DNA of 64,000 bases, taken from contig JABSSW010000012.1 in NCBI GenBank assembly GCA_018902385.1, positions 310,001 through 374,000 of the forward strand, given 5' to 3'. The DNA is from Physcia stellaris. Lineage: Eukaryota > Ascomycota > Lecanoromycetes > Caliciales > Physciaceae. The notes under the pieces are model-generated. The model was given only the letters and a program-made list of their open reading frames with translations. It had not been told where the DNA came from and did no database searches. The translations under genes were made by a program, and so were the position numbers. Shown piece by piece: positions 1-12,235 of the stretch; the stretch's first letter is position 1, and the number at the start of each line of letters is the position of its first letter.

Positions 1-1
1 C

Positions 2-1510
2 GCTACCTTATCGGCTGTTTCGGAATCACTAGGGCGTAATTCCACAACCAGTACAGGTAGCGATTGCTTGGACACGGAAGAGAACCAAGTACTTGAAAAT
101 ACCATCAATCAGTATTTCACACAAATCACATCCTTTTACCATGGCGAAAATGCATTCAGCCTCCGAACTCAAGCTTACGACGACATGCTTTGGGTTGTGC
201 TTGGCTGGTTAGAAAGCATCCAGTTCATCCATCGTCACTCCAACCTCCACCAAGCTTCTTGTAGTGTCAAATCCGAACGCTCCGCAAACGACCTTTTCAA
301 CACCTCGCTATGGTACGCCCAGCAATTCATCCCTCAATTTGCGCACCGCGCCCGCCTCTTCTACGACCTCGCCGCAGAAGGCTGGGATACATCCCTCTGC
401 GGCGGCGGCATGATCTGGAACCCCTATCTAGCGCCCTACAAAAACGCGATCACGAACCAGCTCTTCATCGCCGCAAGCGTGAGCATGTTCCTCCATTTCC
501 CAGGCGACGACAACTCCTCGCCCTTTGTGCAAAGGGATCTCGCTCAAGCGCACGATGTGCACTACCTCATCGCAGCGATCGAGGCATATGACTGGCTTCG
601 AGGCAGTAACATGACCAATCGCCTCGGACTCTATACCGACGGCTTCCACGTCTCCTCTTTGCACCACCCCAATTCCACCGGCAAATGCGATCTCCGCGAC
701 GAGCAAGTCTACACCTACAATCAAGGCGTGATTCTCTCCGGCTCGCGAGGTCTCTACACCGCAACCGGCAATCGCAGCTATCTCGAAGACGGACATCAAC
801 TCATCCGCGACGTAATAGCCGCTTCAGGCTGGGAAAACCGTGAAAGCGAAGATCCCTGGGTAAGATACAGGTGGGCGGGCCTTGGCCGTGGTGGCGTTAT
901 GGAAGAAGCCTGCGATGCCTCCGGGAGCTGTAGCCAGAACGGTCAAACCTTCAAGGGGATTTGGTGGCACCACTTTACGGTTTTCTGTACCCCGATCGAG
1001 ATGCACGAAGGCGCGAGCGTGAATCATGAAGAGGAAACAGCAGGGCGGAGAAATCGAGAAGAAGTAGCGCTACTGCACCGGCGCAGCTGTCAGAGCTACG
1101 GGGAGTGGGTGAAGTGGAACGCGAAAGCAGCATGGGAAACGAGGAACCATGAAGGGAAATTCGGCGAGTGGTGGGGCGACCATAGCTGGCGCCGTTCCGC
1201 TGAATTGGAGCCGATTAATGATGAAGGTACGGACTACCGCAATGAAGGTGTCCCTGACGATGATGTCTGGAGGCTGCGTGGGAAAGGCAGTGGTAGGATA
1301 GAGTATCATGACTTCGCGAGGTATGCGGAATCATCAGCTGGATCTAGCATGCACAGTTCGGAACGCGAGAATGGGGATGGCGACGAGGACTCAACGTGGG
1401 ATCCCAATGACCGCGGGCGGGGACGCACGGTTGAGACGCAGAGTGGGGGGCTCGCTGTGGTGAGGGCGCTGTATAGATGGGAAATGTGGTATGAGAATAC
1501 TAACATCTAG
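2..1510 (+). CDS. GH76 alpha-1,6-mannanase (DFG5/DCW1-like), 5' partial
   Basis: The frame is open from base 2 to the TAG at 1510, so the start codon and any signal peptide lie outside the window. Family GH76 enzymes act on alpha-1,6-mannan and in fungi are usually cell-surface proteins involved in cell-wall mannoprotein cross-linking. Visible family marks are the YDDMLWVVLGWLE block near the start (its Asp pair is the likely catalytic dyad), a CGGGMIW segment followed by YKNAITNQLF, a YTYNQGV block, and a late Cys-rich stretch with QTFKGIWWHHF. The C-terminal 120 residues are charged and Gly-rich, and I see no clear GPI signal. An internal TTG at 68 is only an alternative codon, not a credible start. 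I am sure of the family; the exact substrate is inferred. Confidence 0.88.
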   Translation, partial: ATLSAVSESLGRNSTTSTGSDCLDTEENQVLENTINQYFTQITSFYHGENAFSLRTQAYDDMLWVVLGWLESIQFIHRHSNLHQASCSVKSERSANDLFNTSLWYAQQFIPQFAHRARLFYDLAAEGWDTSLCGGGMIWNPYLAPYKNAITNQLFIAASVSMFLHFPGDDNSSPFVQRDLAQAHDVHYLIAAIEAYDWLRGSNMTNRLGLYTDGFHVSSLHHPNSTGKCDLRDEQVYTYNQGVILSGSRGLYTATGNRSYLEDGHQLIRDVIAASGWENRESEDPWVRYRWAGLGRGGVMEEACDASGSCSQNGQTFKGIWWHHFTVFCTPIEMHEGASVNHEEETAGRRNREEVALLHRRSCQSYGEWVKWNAKAAWETRNHEGKFGEWWGDHSWRRSAELEPINDEGTDYRNEGVPDDDVWRLRGKGSGRIEYHDFARYAESSAGSSMHSSERENGDGDEDSTWDPNDRGRGRTVETQSGGLAVVRALYRWEMWYENTNI

Positions 1511-1840
1511 GGATGAAAGCGTTCTTTGCAGCGCAATCTTTTTGGTTTTGTTGTATATTCATAGAAATTTGTAAGGCTTCGTATACTGGGAGGATTTTTG
1601 GGGACCTTGGAACAAGATGACAGTCACTAGGCGTAATGAGTATGGAAAGATGACAACGGCGCAAGAGGGGACATATAGATACATCTGAAATGAATGAAGC
1701 TTTTCCAAGCTTCACTCAACGTGCTGGACAGAGAAACTCCACATGATATCGTAGTCTACTCTACAGCCACCCAGCACCGATTTCCACAGCCACAACTCCC
1801 ACCATCCTCTTCCCATCCCCAATAATCAACTTCCAAACCA

Positions 1841-2989
1841 TCACCAACAACACCACTTTCCCCACCCCTCAAACACCCAAAATCCCCACCCCCACCCCCC
1901 CAACCTCCAGCACCCTAACACTCCTCCTCGCCCCCTCCTCCACAACCCTCGATCCCTCTCCTCATCCCCCACCCAGCGCTCAACCCTCAAAAGCATCGCC
2001 TCAGGGCACAATTTCCCGAACCTCAGATACCGCGGGGACAAGTTGCGCACCTACATTTCCCGCACCCGGTCTCCCAATCCCCCTCCCCAAGTCCATGACT
2101 ATCATTACCCGATGTGGTTTGGAAGGCGGTGGATTAGCCTTTTATTGTGCAAAAGCATGATTTGTGTATATGATTTAGTCACGTAATTTGCGCCTGGGCA
2201 CTACCTCGCCAGCGCTTGACCCCTACACAATCATTACCCGAAACAGTACGAGCAACTCAGCAACCGAACCATAAGCCACACTCTACGATCCGCGCTCAGA
2301 GGGTTGGGGGACAGGTCGTGGAGTCGCGCAGATAGTGGGTTTTCGGCGCTGCGACGCTCTGTGATGGGGAGGTGGGGGAGAAGGAGGGTTATCGGTTGGG
2401 ATTTGGGGAGGGGTGGGGAGGAGGAGGTGTGGTGTGGGTGGGTGGTTTTGCAGAGAGTTGTGGGGGTGGGGTGTGATGGAGGGATGCGGCGGCGAGGGTC
2501 TGGGTGGGGGAGTGAGTTAGATTTTGGGTCTGGGAAGTGAGGGAGTGGTGTTGCGAGGCGAGGGTCGGGATAGGGCGAAGAAGGGTTTGAGGATGGACTA
2601 CTCACGTCCTTCTCGAGGTAGCACAGCACTAGCCAATGGGTACATCTGTCCAGCGCCTTTGGATCGATGCCGATGAATCCGTGGAGGAATTTGCAGGTTG
2701 ATTGGAGACAGACGAGCGATGCGGTGTCGAGGTGGTCAAATATCGTTAGGAGAATCTCTGGTAAGGCGTCATGAAGTTGGGTGGATTGTACTAAGCGCTC
2801 CTGAAATGATACAACATCAGGAGGTTCGGCGTGCTTAGATCTTGCTGTTTTCCTGCCAAAGCCTTGGAACTGTTTTCTGACGCCCTGAAAGGGACGTGCG
2901 AGCTCGAAGCCATGTTGAGATACAGCGAGTCGGTATCTTCTGCTAATTCGATGAGAAAAGTAACTGTGACAGGATAGATCCACAGACAT
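1841..2989 (-). pseudogene. F-box protein gene, probably decayed or with unresolved introns
   Basis: A 251-codon frame (2989 down to 2234) carries an F-box-like block around residues 75-110 (LPEILLTIFDHLDTASLVCL), then the conserved follow-on seen in fungal F-box families (CTHWLVLCYLEKD). Directly after it comes a GTGAGT that could be a donor, and then a Pro/Ser-rich, low-complexity frame with a lone CKTTHP. A second frame at 2050-1841 contains RNLSPRYLRFGKLCPEA, which looks like the C-terminal part of the same family, but the 180 bases between are AT-rich with stops and I cannot join them cleanly. F-box proteins are substrate adaptors of SCF ubiquitin ligases. Decay is inferred; correct introns might still rescue the gene. 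Confidence 0.5.
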
Positions 2990-2999
2990 AAAGTATATA

Positions 3000-4437
3000 G
3001 AAAAGGGAAATTAGGATAGACGGGCTTCACGAAAAGGATACTATGGGAGATAACCACACAGAAGGGGCAACACATCAAGCCTACGGTTAACTTCCTCACT
3101 ATAACTTCTCTTCAGGTTTTTTCTGACACGTATCAACTTGTCCGATGAAGATTAGCAAGAAGGTGTTTGTGGCATACTGGCAAAGCGTCATAGCAACACC
3201 AAAAAGCCAGATTTCTCAGGCTTTCGATGAATTTTATTTGCACACAACTTGACACCGAAAGTTCAGTGATCGTGAACGTAGAGTTCGTCGAACTTGGTAT
3301 CTAAAGCCATTTAGCGAGAGGTTGCTTTTAGCTTTGACCCTCTCCTTTGCCTCATTGCGAGATGAAGCAAAAGGTCAGTTCTGGAGCAGCGTGGAAACAT
3401 GGGTATAGTGATGCAAGTCTGATGTTTCGTGGAAGTCAGCCTGGTTGGAAGCTAGGGCTCAGCGTCGTGATAGACGAACACCACCTGCATCCTCCCATCG
3501 TCAGGCATGCGTGGAACGTCTGACATCTCTGGGATTCGCGACGCCACTCCGCATAATGTTATGAAGATTGGAGATGCCGGTTGAGCCACTCATCACAGGC
3601 ACAACATTGAAACTTGAACTGCTGAGTACAACATCTTTATCCATCCAGCTCTTTGTTCAGTGTAGGATCGTTTGGAGTCATGCCAAGTATGAAAGCCTCG
3701 CTAGAGAACTTGGATGAACTATGATAATTCGTGTCTTTTTAGCAACAAGCTCCTCGGCGTATACCCGAGTGCCACCATCGACGGCCTCACCTCAGCGAAC
3801 AAACATGACGCTTGACGATTGAGGGACTTCAAGGAAGCCTTGTAAAATTCTTCGATCGAAGTAGAAGGGGCCGCTTCTTGGTCGTTGCTATTAATTCGAT
3901 AGGTTGGTCTCTCGGTCTACCGCATTTGTACGAGCTGATTATGGCTAGCATTAACCTCTAAGATTTGGTAGAGTGGACAATTCGAATAACGTTCGAAACC
4001 TCAGTCCAGAGAGATCCTGGTACCAGAATCTGTATCTTCAGGGATGTGAAGTTTTGATAATATTGAGATGCAAGAGCTCACAAAACACTGTGATCAGATC
4101 TTCCTCAACATCATAGTTCCAGCAACTTATCCTAATACGATCGTCCAGCGTCAAGAAAGAAGTGAAAGTTCACCTCGATCTCGGGCAAATTTTGATGTTT
4201 CGACAGGATGAGCTTAGCGCAAACACTAGTGACGCCAAGCCTTGGCATGAACTGCTCTCCAGATTTCGGTCAATTGATGTCCACATTGCACACTACTACC
4301 TCTGATTTCCTTAGCTGCACCCTCCTGTCGTCTGGCTATTGCGGAATTCAGGTCAAGGTACTTCTTGCACCCCAGCTGGCTCTGATTGCCTTGAAAGCCT
4401 TGTGTAGCTCTCCTCCACTACAGTCCAGCCTCTCGCA
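3000..4437. other. Gene-free stretch upstream of the zinc-finger gene
   Basis: No frame here has recognisable protein content, and no repeat structure stands out. The last 200 bases should contain the promoter and 5' UTR of the zinc-finger gene starting at 4438, but I see no clear TATA box. A 106-codon frame at 4208-4528 overlaps that gene out of frame and looks spurious. Confidence 0.5.
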
Positions 4438-5897
4438 ATGGGAAAACCCAAGCGAAAGCATCCAGATATTGAAGAGATTATCGCAAGACCATGGTGCTAT
4501 TACTGTGAGCGCGACTTCGACGATTTGAAGATCCTGATCAACCATCAGAAAGCGAAACACTTCAAATGCGAGCGATGCGGACGAAGGCTCAACACAGCCG
4601 GCGGTGAGAACTCCCCCTGCGCGGACTTTGTGACAATCTAACGCGTAACCAGGTCTCTCTGTACATATGACCCAAGTACACAAGGAAAGCTTGGCGAGTA
4701 TCGAGAACGCTCTACCGAACCGCGCCGGTCTTGACGTTGAGATCTTTGGCATGGAGGGCATACCGGAAGACATTGTCACCGCCCATCAACAGCGCGTTAT
4801 TGGTCAGTTCGCTCAAGCCGAGGCCGAGAGGCGAGCTGCAACTGGCAATGCTGGCCCAGGCGCATCTGGGCCCGGCGCTGTGAAGAAGCCAAAGTTTGAG
4901 TCTCCTTCCGACCTCAAGAAGCGTCTGGCGGAGCACAAGGCAAAGAAGGCGGCCGAGCAAGCTGCGGGAATCAGCAGCGGAGATGCGACGCCTAGTGGTG
5001 CAGGATACGGAGGGCAAAGCCCTGGTCAAGGGCAGAGTCCCAATGCATTTGTAAGTTCTACCGTAAGTTCTATGCATTGCTAAACCTGAATATACTCAAA
5101 GATAACAAAACCAGGGCTCCCCCGGCTTTCAGCAAGGGCAAATGCAGTACGGCCCTCCACCGAACAGCACGAACTATCAAGGGTTTCCGCAGCCGTATGG
5201 TCAGCAACCTGGATCGTTCCAACAGCAGCCGCCTAGTTTCCCGCCACCGCAGCAACCCTCCTTTTCTCAAGCTCCTCCTGGATTTGGCTCGCCTGGCATG
5301 CTTCCGCAGTTCGCAAACAATCAACCATTCGGTGCGCCCCAACAGTTCAATCAGCAAGGTCCGGGCTTCTCGCCTCCATTTCAGAACGGGCCGCCTCAGT
5401 CGTTCAATTCCGCGTCACCACCTCCGTTTCAGAAACCACAGTTTCAACCGCCGCGTATACATACACCACCTCAACTCGGTACGGCTTCCCGTCCTGCAAA
5501 TCTCCCACCTGCGCCAGGTCTCCCTCAGCGCCCATCTGTTGGTGCGCCACCTGTGAACGCGTTCCAGATGCAGCAACTGCACCAAGGGCAAATTCCTACA
5601 TCAAACAATCCTCCCAACGGCCAGCACTTTGCACAGAGCTCAGCAGAGCAACCTTCACAAACTACACAGCCTGCCAATGTCCCTGCCAACGCATCTTCGT
5701 TAGATGATCTTGTGTCCGGCGCCGCCAAAGAGGCCGACAAGGTAGAAGCGGCGATTGCAGAGCGCAAAGAGGAGAAGAAATCGTCCAAGAAGGATAAGGA
5801 TAAAAACACAAAGCTTATCTACTCAGATAACGATGTCAGTCCGGAGGAGAAGATGGCTCAGCTGCCAAGGTACGCATTTGTTCCCAGTACAACTTAG
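4438..5897 (+). CDS. BuGZ/ZNF207-type C2H2 zinc-finger protein
   Basis: The three-exon model is 4438-4603, 4653-5050 and 5115-5897, giving 448 residues with all phases continuous. The N-terminus has two closely spaced zinc fingers, with [10 protein letters not shown] leading to HQKAKH and then CERCGRRL leading to HMTQVH across intron 1. The next block, ending [10 protein letters not shown], is characteristic of the ZNF207/BuGZ family. A long Pro/Gln/Gly-rich disordered middle follows. The end, [11 protein letters not shown], resembles the GLEBS motif with its Glu pair that binds the checkpoint protein Bub3 in animal BuGZ. In animals BuGZ stabilises Bub3, supports kinetochore attachment and has splicing links; the role in fungi is inferred. 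The ATG at 4438 is chosen because MGKPKRKHP matches the basic start of the family. Confidence 0.9.
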
Positions 5898-6948
5898 GGC
5901 CGCACGTTGCGGGATGGAACTACTACAGGCAGGGGAATAGGAGAAACTGGACTAGAATGGATCAACAACTGGTTCTTTTGTGGGGTACTGGCTGGCACCG
6001 CCATGGAACAGCTGAGTTGCAAAGCCTTTGGCAAGTTCGAATTGATCTCTCACAGAATAACATCCGTCATGTTATGCATGGACAGAGGAAATATAGCGCA
6101 GGATGGGGTAATTCCGAAGCACTGAAGTGAGTGGGTTCACTAACCTTTCGTGAGTGGGTTGCTGAAGGCAAATGGCTGATGGCTGTCCGCTTTGCGGATC
6201 GCTAGTCATCTGATTGCATCAAGCGGCATTGAATAGGCGGAGGACGGCAGCTTCAGTGACAGCGACACCTGGCAAGCTGCCTCATCTGTAAGTGACATTA
6301 TGGTTAGTCATTTCATTTTCGCCCACTACGATTCGCATGCAATAGCTGTGATTGAAGTCCGAGCGCTCGTAGTGTCGAATGGACTTGAAAGTACCCTTCT
6401 GTTCTGAGCCCAATGGAACACGAAGTGGTCGGTGGATATCACGGTCTCAAACGCCTCTGTATATTTGTTGTCCTTGTGGTAGTAAGATGCTGGAATAGGA
6501 GACCTGCACAGTGGTATTAATTTCGGCGCAGGAGTGGGTGGCAGGGTCTGTTTTGCGAGGGGAACTGGTCGCTGCGGTAGCTCTTTGCCCTTCAAGTCAG
6601 TGTCTCGTCTCGAGACCAGGTAATACAAGGATGTCCAGGAAATTGAAAGCCATAAGGCACTCCAGTAATGGTAAATTGCGAATGCCGCAAGAATAAACAG
6701 AACTAGATCGTGTGCTCCAAAACCCTAATCTTGCCTACAATATGATACCCTAAAAATTGTAACCCTCCATCTGTATAGAGCCAAGAACCTCCTAGGAGGT
6801 GATTGGCTCGGTTGTTTTTAGCCGCATAACGGACCCTTAAGGTCGGTTTCGAGTGCTTAATGAATCAATCAATCAATCAATCAAACCATCTGCAACTTCC
6901 CTCCCCAAAATTCACAACACAGTCCCTTTACACCATCACTCTCTCATC
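5898..6948. other. Intergenic region between the zinc-finger and Y14 genes
   Basis: This region holds the 3' flank of the zinc-finger gene and the promoter of the Y14 gene. A 100-codon minus-strand frame at 6628-6326 has no recognisable features and I do not call it a gene. A short (AATC)n microsatellite at about 6862-6885 lies within 70 bases of the Y14 start, so probably in its 5' UTR. Confidence 0.45.
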
Positions 6949-7524
6949 ATGTCGACCGAGATGGACATCGACGACGCGCCGCCCGCTGCCAATACCACGA
7001 CCGAAGCGCGCACCTCCACGGGCGCCGTCGCTGTTCGCTCCATCGAAGGCTGGATCATCCTGGTCACCAACGTGCACGAAGAAGCTAGCGAGGAGGACCT
7101 GCAGGAGCTGTTCGGCGAGTTCGGAGAGATCAAGAACCTGCACATGAATTTGGATCGGAGGACGGGATACGTCAAGGTACGGTGCTAGCCTCAATCTCCC
7201 GTACCTTCCATTACTCTCAAGAGTTCAATCCAGGCTATGTGGTCTTGATCTATGGAATCCAGGGACTGGAGTGGATAGTAGGGACAGAGTACAGCTGATA
7301 TTTTCCACTACCAGGGTTACGTTCTCGTTGAATATCCTACGCAAAAAGAAGCCAAAGCCGCGATCGAGGGTGCAAATAATACCAAGCTGTTGGATCAGAC
7401 TATCGGAGTCGACTTTGCTTTTGTGCGGCCGCCGGCCACGAAAGGGGAGGGTAAGCAGGGGAAAGGCGGGAAGGGACGAGGCGGTAGACAGCGGAGTCGA
7501 AGCCCTAAAGCTGAGGATGAGTAG
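6949..7524 (+). CDS. RNA-binding protein Y14 (RBM8A/Tsunagi), exon junction complex
   Basis: Two exons, 6949-7176 and 7315-7524, give 145 residues; both splice sites are GT-AG in phase 0. An acidic N-terminus ([12 protein letters not shown]) leads into one RRM. RNP2 reads [12 protein letters not shown], followed by the family block [36 protein letters not shown], in which the second half is RNP1-like and spans the intron. The tail, [12 protein letters not shown], is a short RS-type end as in other Y14 proteins. Y14 pairs with Mago in the exon junction complex deposited on spliced mRNAs in the nucleus. The length is close to that of other Y14 proteins. A frame starting further upstream at 6853 is only the 5' UTR read in frame. 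Confidence 0.93.
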
Positions 7525-7837
7525 ATGGTCATAGAGTGAGGCCTTCGAGGCTCGCACAAAGAGGGGGAGCATAAAGGGCGAGAATGCTGCCACGGTCACA
7601 GGCTCCGAGCGACATGCATGGATATCTACTCTTTGAGGGTATGCCGAGGAGCATAGGCAATGCTTCGTCGGCACGTGTAATACAGACTGCGAAAGGTATG
7701 GTATCAATCACCTTCATCAGGAGTGCATAGGCTGACGATATGGATCAGATGTTAAATTGAACGTCCCAACGACTCGATACTTGTCAACCATTTGGCCCAT
7801 GTGCGGAAAATTCTCGGTCTCACATCTCAAACAAAGG

Positions 7838-7915
7838 TAGGAGTAACCTCTTGTCAATTTCCAACTCGTCACTCTCATCTCCGACTTCATCGACTCATGT
7901 GTATTCCATTCCTTC
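7838..7915 (+). repeat. Diverged dispersed repeat, copy 1
   Basis: This segment aligns by eye with 12236-12330 over roughly 80 bases: shared ACAAAGGTAG, then TATCAATTT/TGTCAATTT, then CTCATCTYC and GACTCATGTGTAT/AACTCACATGTAT. Both copies are in the same orientation about 4.4 kb apart. I recognise no family. The substitutions break every reading frame, so it is probably non-coding. Confidence 0.4.
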
Positions 7916-8374
7916 ATCAATTGGTCGGATGCGTCGCGTTGGCTAAACAGCAGGATTGATGCTGGAAAACGATCGGCCCTACTAACATAGGCTGAATACC
8001 AGGTGGCTCGACGTTTGTTCTCGTAGAGCATTATCGGACACCATGCACCGCGCCGCTCTCTGAAGTCATGCTAAAAGCGCCCCGCTTGCATGTTAGGTAT
8101 CGGGACTATTCATGTGACCATTTGACAGTTGTGAAAGATGATTCTTGATTTTGACCAAGTCTCGGCGTAGCAGACTTGGCTAGTCCTTCAGATCTGGCGC
8201 ATAGATTGGTAGGTAAGATGGCTAAGTTGGACGACGTGAGCGAAACGATTCGTAGAGAAGATGATGAGGTTTTGGTGCTAGGCACACTCAAAAAGCGATC
8301 TCTCTTTTCATCTTCTTGGTACTCCTTCGCCCCCGAGGATTTAATTTCAACTCAGGAGGTCTACACGTAGTAGG

Positions 8375-8466
8375 GAGGGTTTGCAGCCCGCGGATTAAGT
8401 TTTGTGGGCATCCGACAACAACAACAAGCACAACCTCAAAGATTAATCCGCGGGCTGCCAAACCTC
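8375..8466. repeat. Imperfect inverted repeat with 24-base arms (MITE-like or hairpin)
   Basis: The left arm (8375-8398) contains GCAGCCCGCGGATTAA and the right arm (8443-8466) is its reverse complement. The match extends outward through a GAGG(G)TTTG stretch with one indel. The loop is about 44 bases. The shape fits a very short non-autonomous DNA element or paired terminal repeats with a deleted centre. A convincing target duplication is not visible. Confidence 0.55.
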
Positions 8467-10715
8467 ACTAGTAAAGGAGGGTGTGCAAACAGGCGCTCCT
8501 GGAGAGTGCGTCAAATTAAACCATACTTAGCCAGCCCCATAAAGCTGTTGGGATACACCGGTCCGCATTTGGAGAGATCAAGACTCTCTGGAAGAGAAGG
8601 TTCTCGAAAGGGATCGACTGTGAAAGTGCAATCATTCTAACTGGTCACACATACACCTTGGCATTGACTCTCGTTAGTTGCTCATGCACGCGGAGTAACC
8701 CTCTGGGTGTCTGCACGGGTCTGCACTTTGACTCTGCTCGGCACGAAGTGATGTCGCGCTTGCATCAGCTTCGACACCTGGGAATTACCGTAGCTTTGAA
8801 CTGTCACGTGAAGGCGAATGTGGCCTGGATCATTATTTCGCGCTCACCGCTTCTACTTCACAGACGAGAAGCGGAGAATCTTCACTCTTCTGTGGCTCTC
8901 GATTTAACACAGTTGAGCACAGTACTGGGTTTGAACATGCCTGAGCAATTCGGAGCGAAGACTGCTGAAAGCTGAAAGCTGAAACAGCACAAGCTTTATT
9001 ACAGGGCTGCCAACAAATTTTCCATAGCCGTGGTCCGAGCTCGATTGGCGGGTACCGGCAGAATGGAAACCCCCACCACTGGAAGCGCATAGTCATAGCT
9101 GCATAACCGACCCCACATGAATGACATGACCAACCTCGCCAAACAACCTCGCCAACCAACCGACCAACCAGCCAACAAGCTTTCTGGTTGTTTGTATGTA
9201 GTGCCTACCTGGTTCAGAAGCGGATGGAATTTTTCCAGAGCTTATTTCTGTAGGCCCCCTGTGCTCCTACGGGTTGTCGTCCCTAGTCGTCCCGCTTTCT
9301 GTAATGCTGTCGATCGAACATCATCGCTCTGCATCTGGCCAATTTCCAAGAATCTTCTGCAAAAGTGCATCGGCTAAGCAGACACTGGATTTGGGTTCCC
9401 ATGAGATAGTTGAACCAACCAGCTGTCGGCTGGAGAGCGCCATGACCCCGACAACATGGCAGATTACCAACACCACACACCAGTCTCCACTTGGGGGACG
9501 CACCAACCAGGATTACTTGTGTATTACCTCTACTACCTCCAAGCGCCATCTGTCGCGGGGAACCGGAATACCACAGCAGCCGCCTTTGAAGCTTGACAAT
9601 GACCACTCTTAGCGCTGGGCAATCGAGGGACCATATGCATTGCCGGGGAGTTTTGGCAGTGATCAGCATGCAGGACAAAAGGATCTGCTGCTTGACCACT
9701 CTAGCAATCCTCCTCCACACTCTGCCATTCCAATTGCCATGACGCAAGGCTGACAGAGCAGTCAGGACAAAGCGGCACGCCCTCACTAAACACTCTTTCT
9801 GCTAGGGTAACAATTCATCTCTACTACTGTTTGATGCGCTTTCCGAACAGTCTGGGAAGTGGCCGTGTTTATTTCCCGTTCAAGAGTCTTGCTTCCTCCA
9901 TCACGATCATTATGCATACGGACGGACACGGCTCATCGAGATCAGTGATCCGAGGACTGGCCATGCACACAGGTCCTGCCCACTCTTAGTGACGCGCTCC
10001 TTTCCCGATGCCTTCTCAACCAATCTTGTCTGCAGCCTACACGTGATTGAGAAAACCTTTTAGAAAACAATGACTTGTTTACCTGAAAGCCGATAATTTT
10101 AATCTGTGCACTCAATCCTTTTTCATACCACCACGAAGACCTCCTACTACCGACAATTCCTAGTCATCAGCCCAACGTTGCATGTCCTTGATCACGTCGA
10201 CCCGACATTTCGGGCCAAAAGCTGAGATCTTCCAGCCATTCGATTTTCTTTTTCAGAGCGAGGCAAAGCTCATCTAGGAACTTCTTCTGCTTGAACGACC
10301 CGCCAACCGAGATCTCCACCCTCTCGAATCAAAGTCTTTTTAATAGCACTTTCATGACGGGTATACTGGCAGATTCTTAAAGGACGGATTTTCTGAGCTG
10401 TTCGTCGCTCTGTTAGAGGTCAAAGACGAAATCCTTGAGGTAACGTAAGCACAGTATCTTCATGTTTGGATTCCAAGGCTGACATCTCTGATATTCGGAG
10501 AGAAGGACTGGCAAATTCGGCTGCTGGCGTGGGACAAGTGTTGAAGGCCACTGTACAAAAACGCTGCTAGGCACCTATATCCTACCAGCCTGGACACAAA
10601 CAAGCTCAACTACAGATATCACCTTTCTCTTGTACGGTGGTGTCTGCCTGGGAAAATAATGGACATACGGTTGGCCAAATGTACTGCGAGGTCTAACACA
10701 TGCTGATTTGAATAG

Positions 10716-11769
10716 GCCCGAGGATGCCGATGTTTCTCGAGCACAGATTTTGGACCAGTCAGCAAGGGGACTGCCTTGTAAAGATGGAGTGATGTATGAG
10801 TACCTTAATGCTCGATCAAGGTATGATCTGCTGGCTTCGGCTTGACTTCGTAGGCTAATGCGATCGTTGTCACTAGCGATGCTCTGACAGAACCGCCTTC
10901 TGCATCTGCCTCCTCTGTATACACGCCGGACTTTGAGATGCTCGACGTTGAGGGCACGGGCTCCTCAGAAAGAGTCGCAATCGTATCCGGGCTTTCTGAT
11001 ACTTTCGATCCCACTATTTTGGAAGAAAGTACTACAGATCGGACCCAAAGGGATTGGCGGAGCGCCCAGAGTGCAGGCCAGTCACATTTGTCTGAAGAAC
11101 GGGCCCTTGGGGTGCATAATAGCCAGTAAGCGTACCTCAACCTGCCGAGCGCTCATACTTATCGTATTCTTCCCAGAGACACGAGTACTTCAAGTTTTGG
11201 CCGTTCAGAGGAGGCCTCGAGTGCTTCCAACAGGGACCTGACGGACCAGCTTCCGGCATGTCCGCTTTCATCCCGACATCCACCTCGAGCATCGCTTGTC
11301 ATGCCGCCTACAACCCAGGTAACAAGCCCCGAATCCGATGCGTCATTGAATACCGATAATTTGCTTGGCCGCACATTCAATGCCGCACAGACTGAGTCCT
11401 CTACGGGTAAGTCGCTGTTCTAAACCCCTTTCATCTGCTTCACTGCTAAGATGTCCTAAAGCGTCTCAACAACTTAGCTCCGGCTGCACTAGCCAGCCAG
11501 ACTCCACGATTTCAATGGCTGCTCGCTCTACCAATCCCGCGGCTGCCCTGTCAACGAGCATACGGACTGCTGCCGATGAGTCATCTGAGGAAGGTCCTAG
11601 AGGGTCCACCAGCCCAAACAACACGTCTGATATCAACGACGTTATCCTATGCGAGGATATCACCACGCCCTTCGACTTGCGTCATCCTCTTTACGATATC
11701 TCGATTGCTCCTCGGAGTACTCCGTGTTCGCGTTTGCCAAGTAAATATTACAGCTGGCTAGCACTCTAG
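10716..11769 (+). CDS. Hypothetical Ser/Thr/Asp-rich protein, 5' end unresolved
   Basis: I do not recognise this gene. Four exons join in frame with GT-AG borders: about 10716-10820, 10877-11125, 11177-11406 and 11462-11769. The first listed exon opens after an AATAG acceptor, so more 5' exons may exist upstream; a Met at 10792 is the first possible start inside it. The product is low-complexity and rich in Ser, Thr, Pro and acidic residues, with short readable pieces such as PSASASSVYTPDFEMLDVEG and SEEGPRGSTSPNN. It has no membrane segment and no Cys pattern, so it is probably disordered. The continuous phase across three introns is the main support for a real gene. Confidence 0.5.
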
Positions 11770-12235
11770 AAGTTCATACGCGATGATCAGGCGACCATTA
11801 TACCACCGATCAGTATTCGAACAACGCAGAGGTGCGGCCAGCGAACACAATCCTTTGTCCAGGAAAAGCTTGGCTCTCAAAAAGTTGGACGCTAGTCTGT
11901 GCGGACAGAATTGATCTTCGAAAAATGTTTAGTTCTGACTTTGTTGTTACTAGACTGCAAACAGCATGTATTTTGGTTTTTATCCAATACCTTTCTGTGT
12001 TCCATGAATGGCACTTATAGACTTATAGATTACCTTAGATCTCATTGAAGATTGTCACTTGCAGGACAAGATCCCCGCTGATAGATCCTGGTAGATCATT
12101 CGCTACTCCGCTACCAGGGTGTCGTCCTATTACACAACGAATTTTCATCTAATGATAGGGATCACATGCCAACCAAAACCCTGACGAAACCAACCTCGTC
12201 ACGTTTTGCGCCATTGATGGAGAAAATATCAGGCC

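Larger units (their letters stand above)
7525..10715. other. Gene-poor region with repeat remnants
   Basis: About 3.2 kb without a convincing gene. It includes a short inverted repeat at 8375-8466, a copy of a diverged repeat at about 7838-7915 and a CCAAC-rich low-complexity patch around 9140-9180. On the minus strand at about 10327-10181 one frame reads like a protein fragment (FLDELCLALKKKIEWLEDL) with no start or further exons, so it may be a gene relic. Confidence 0.4.
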
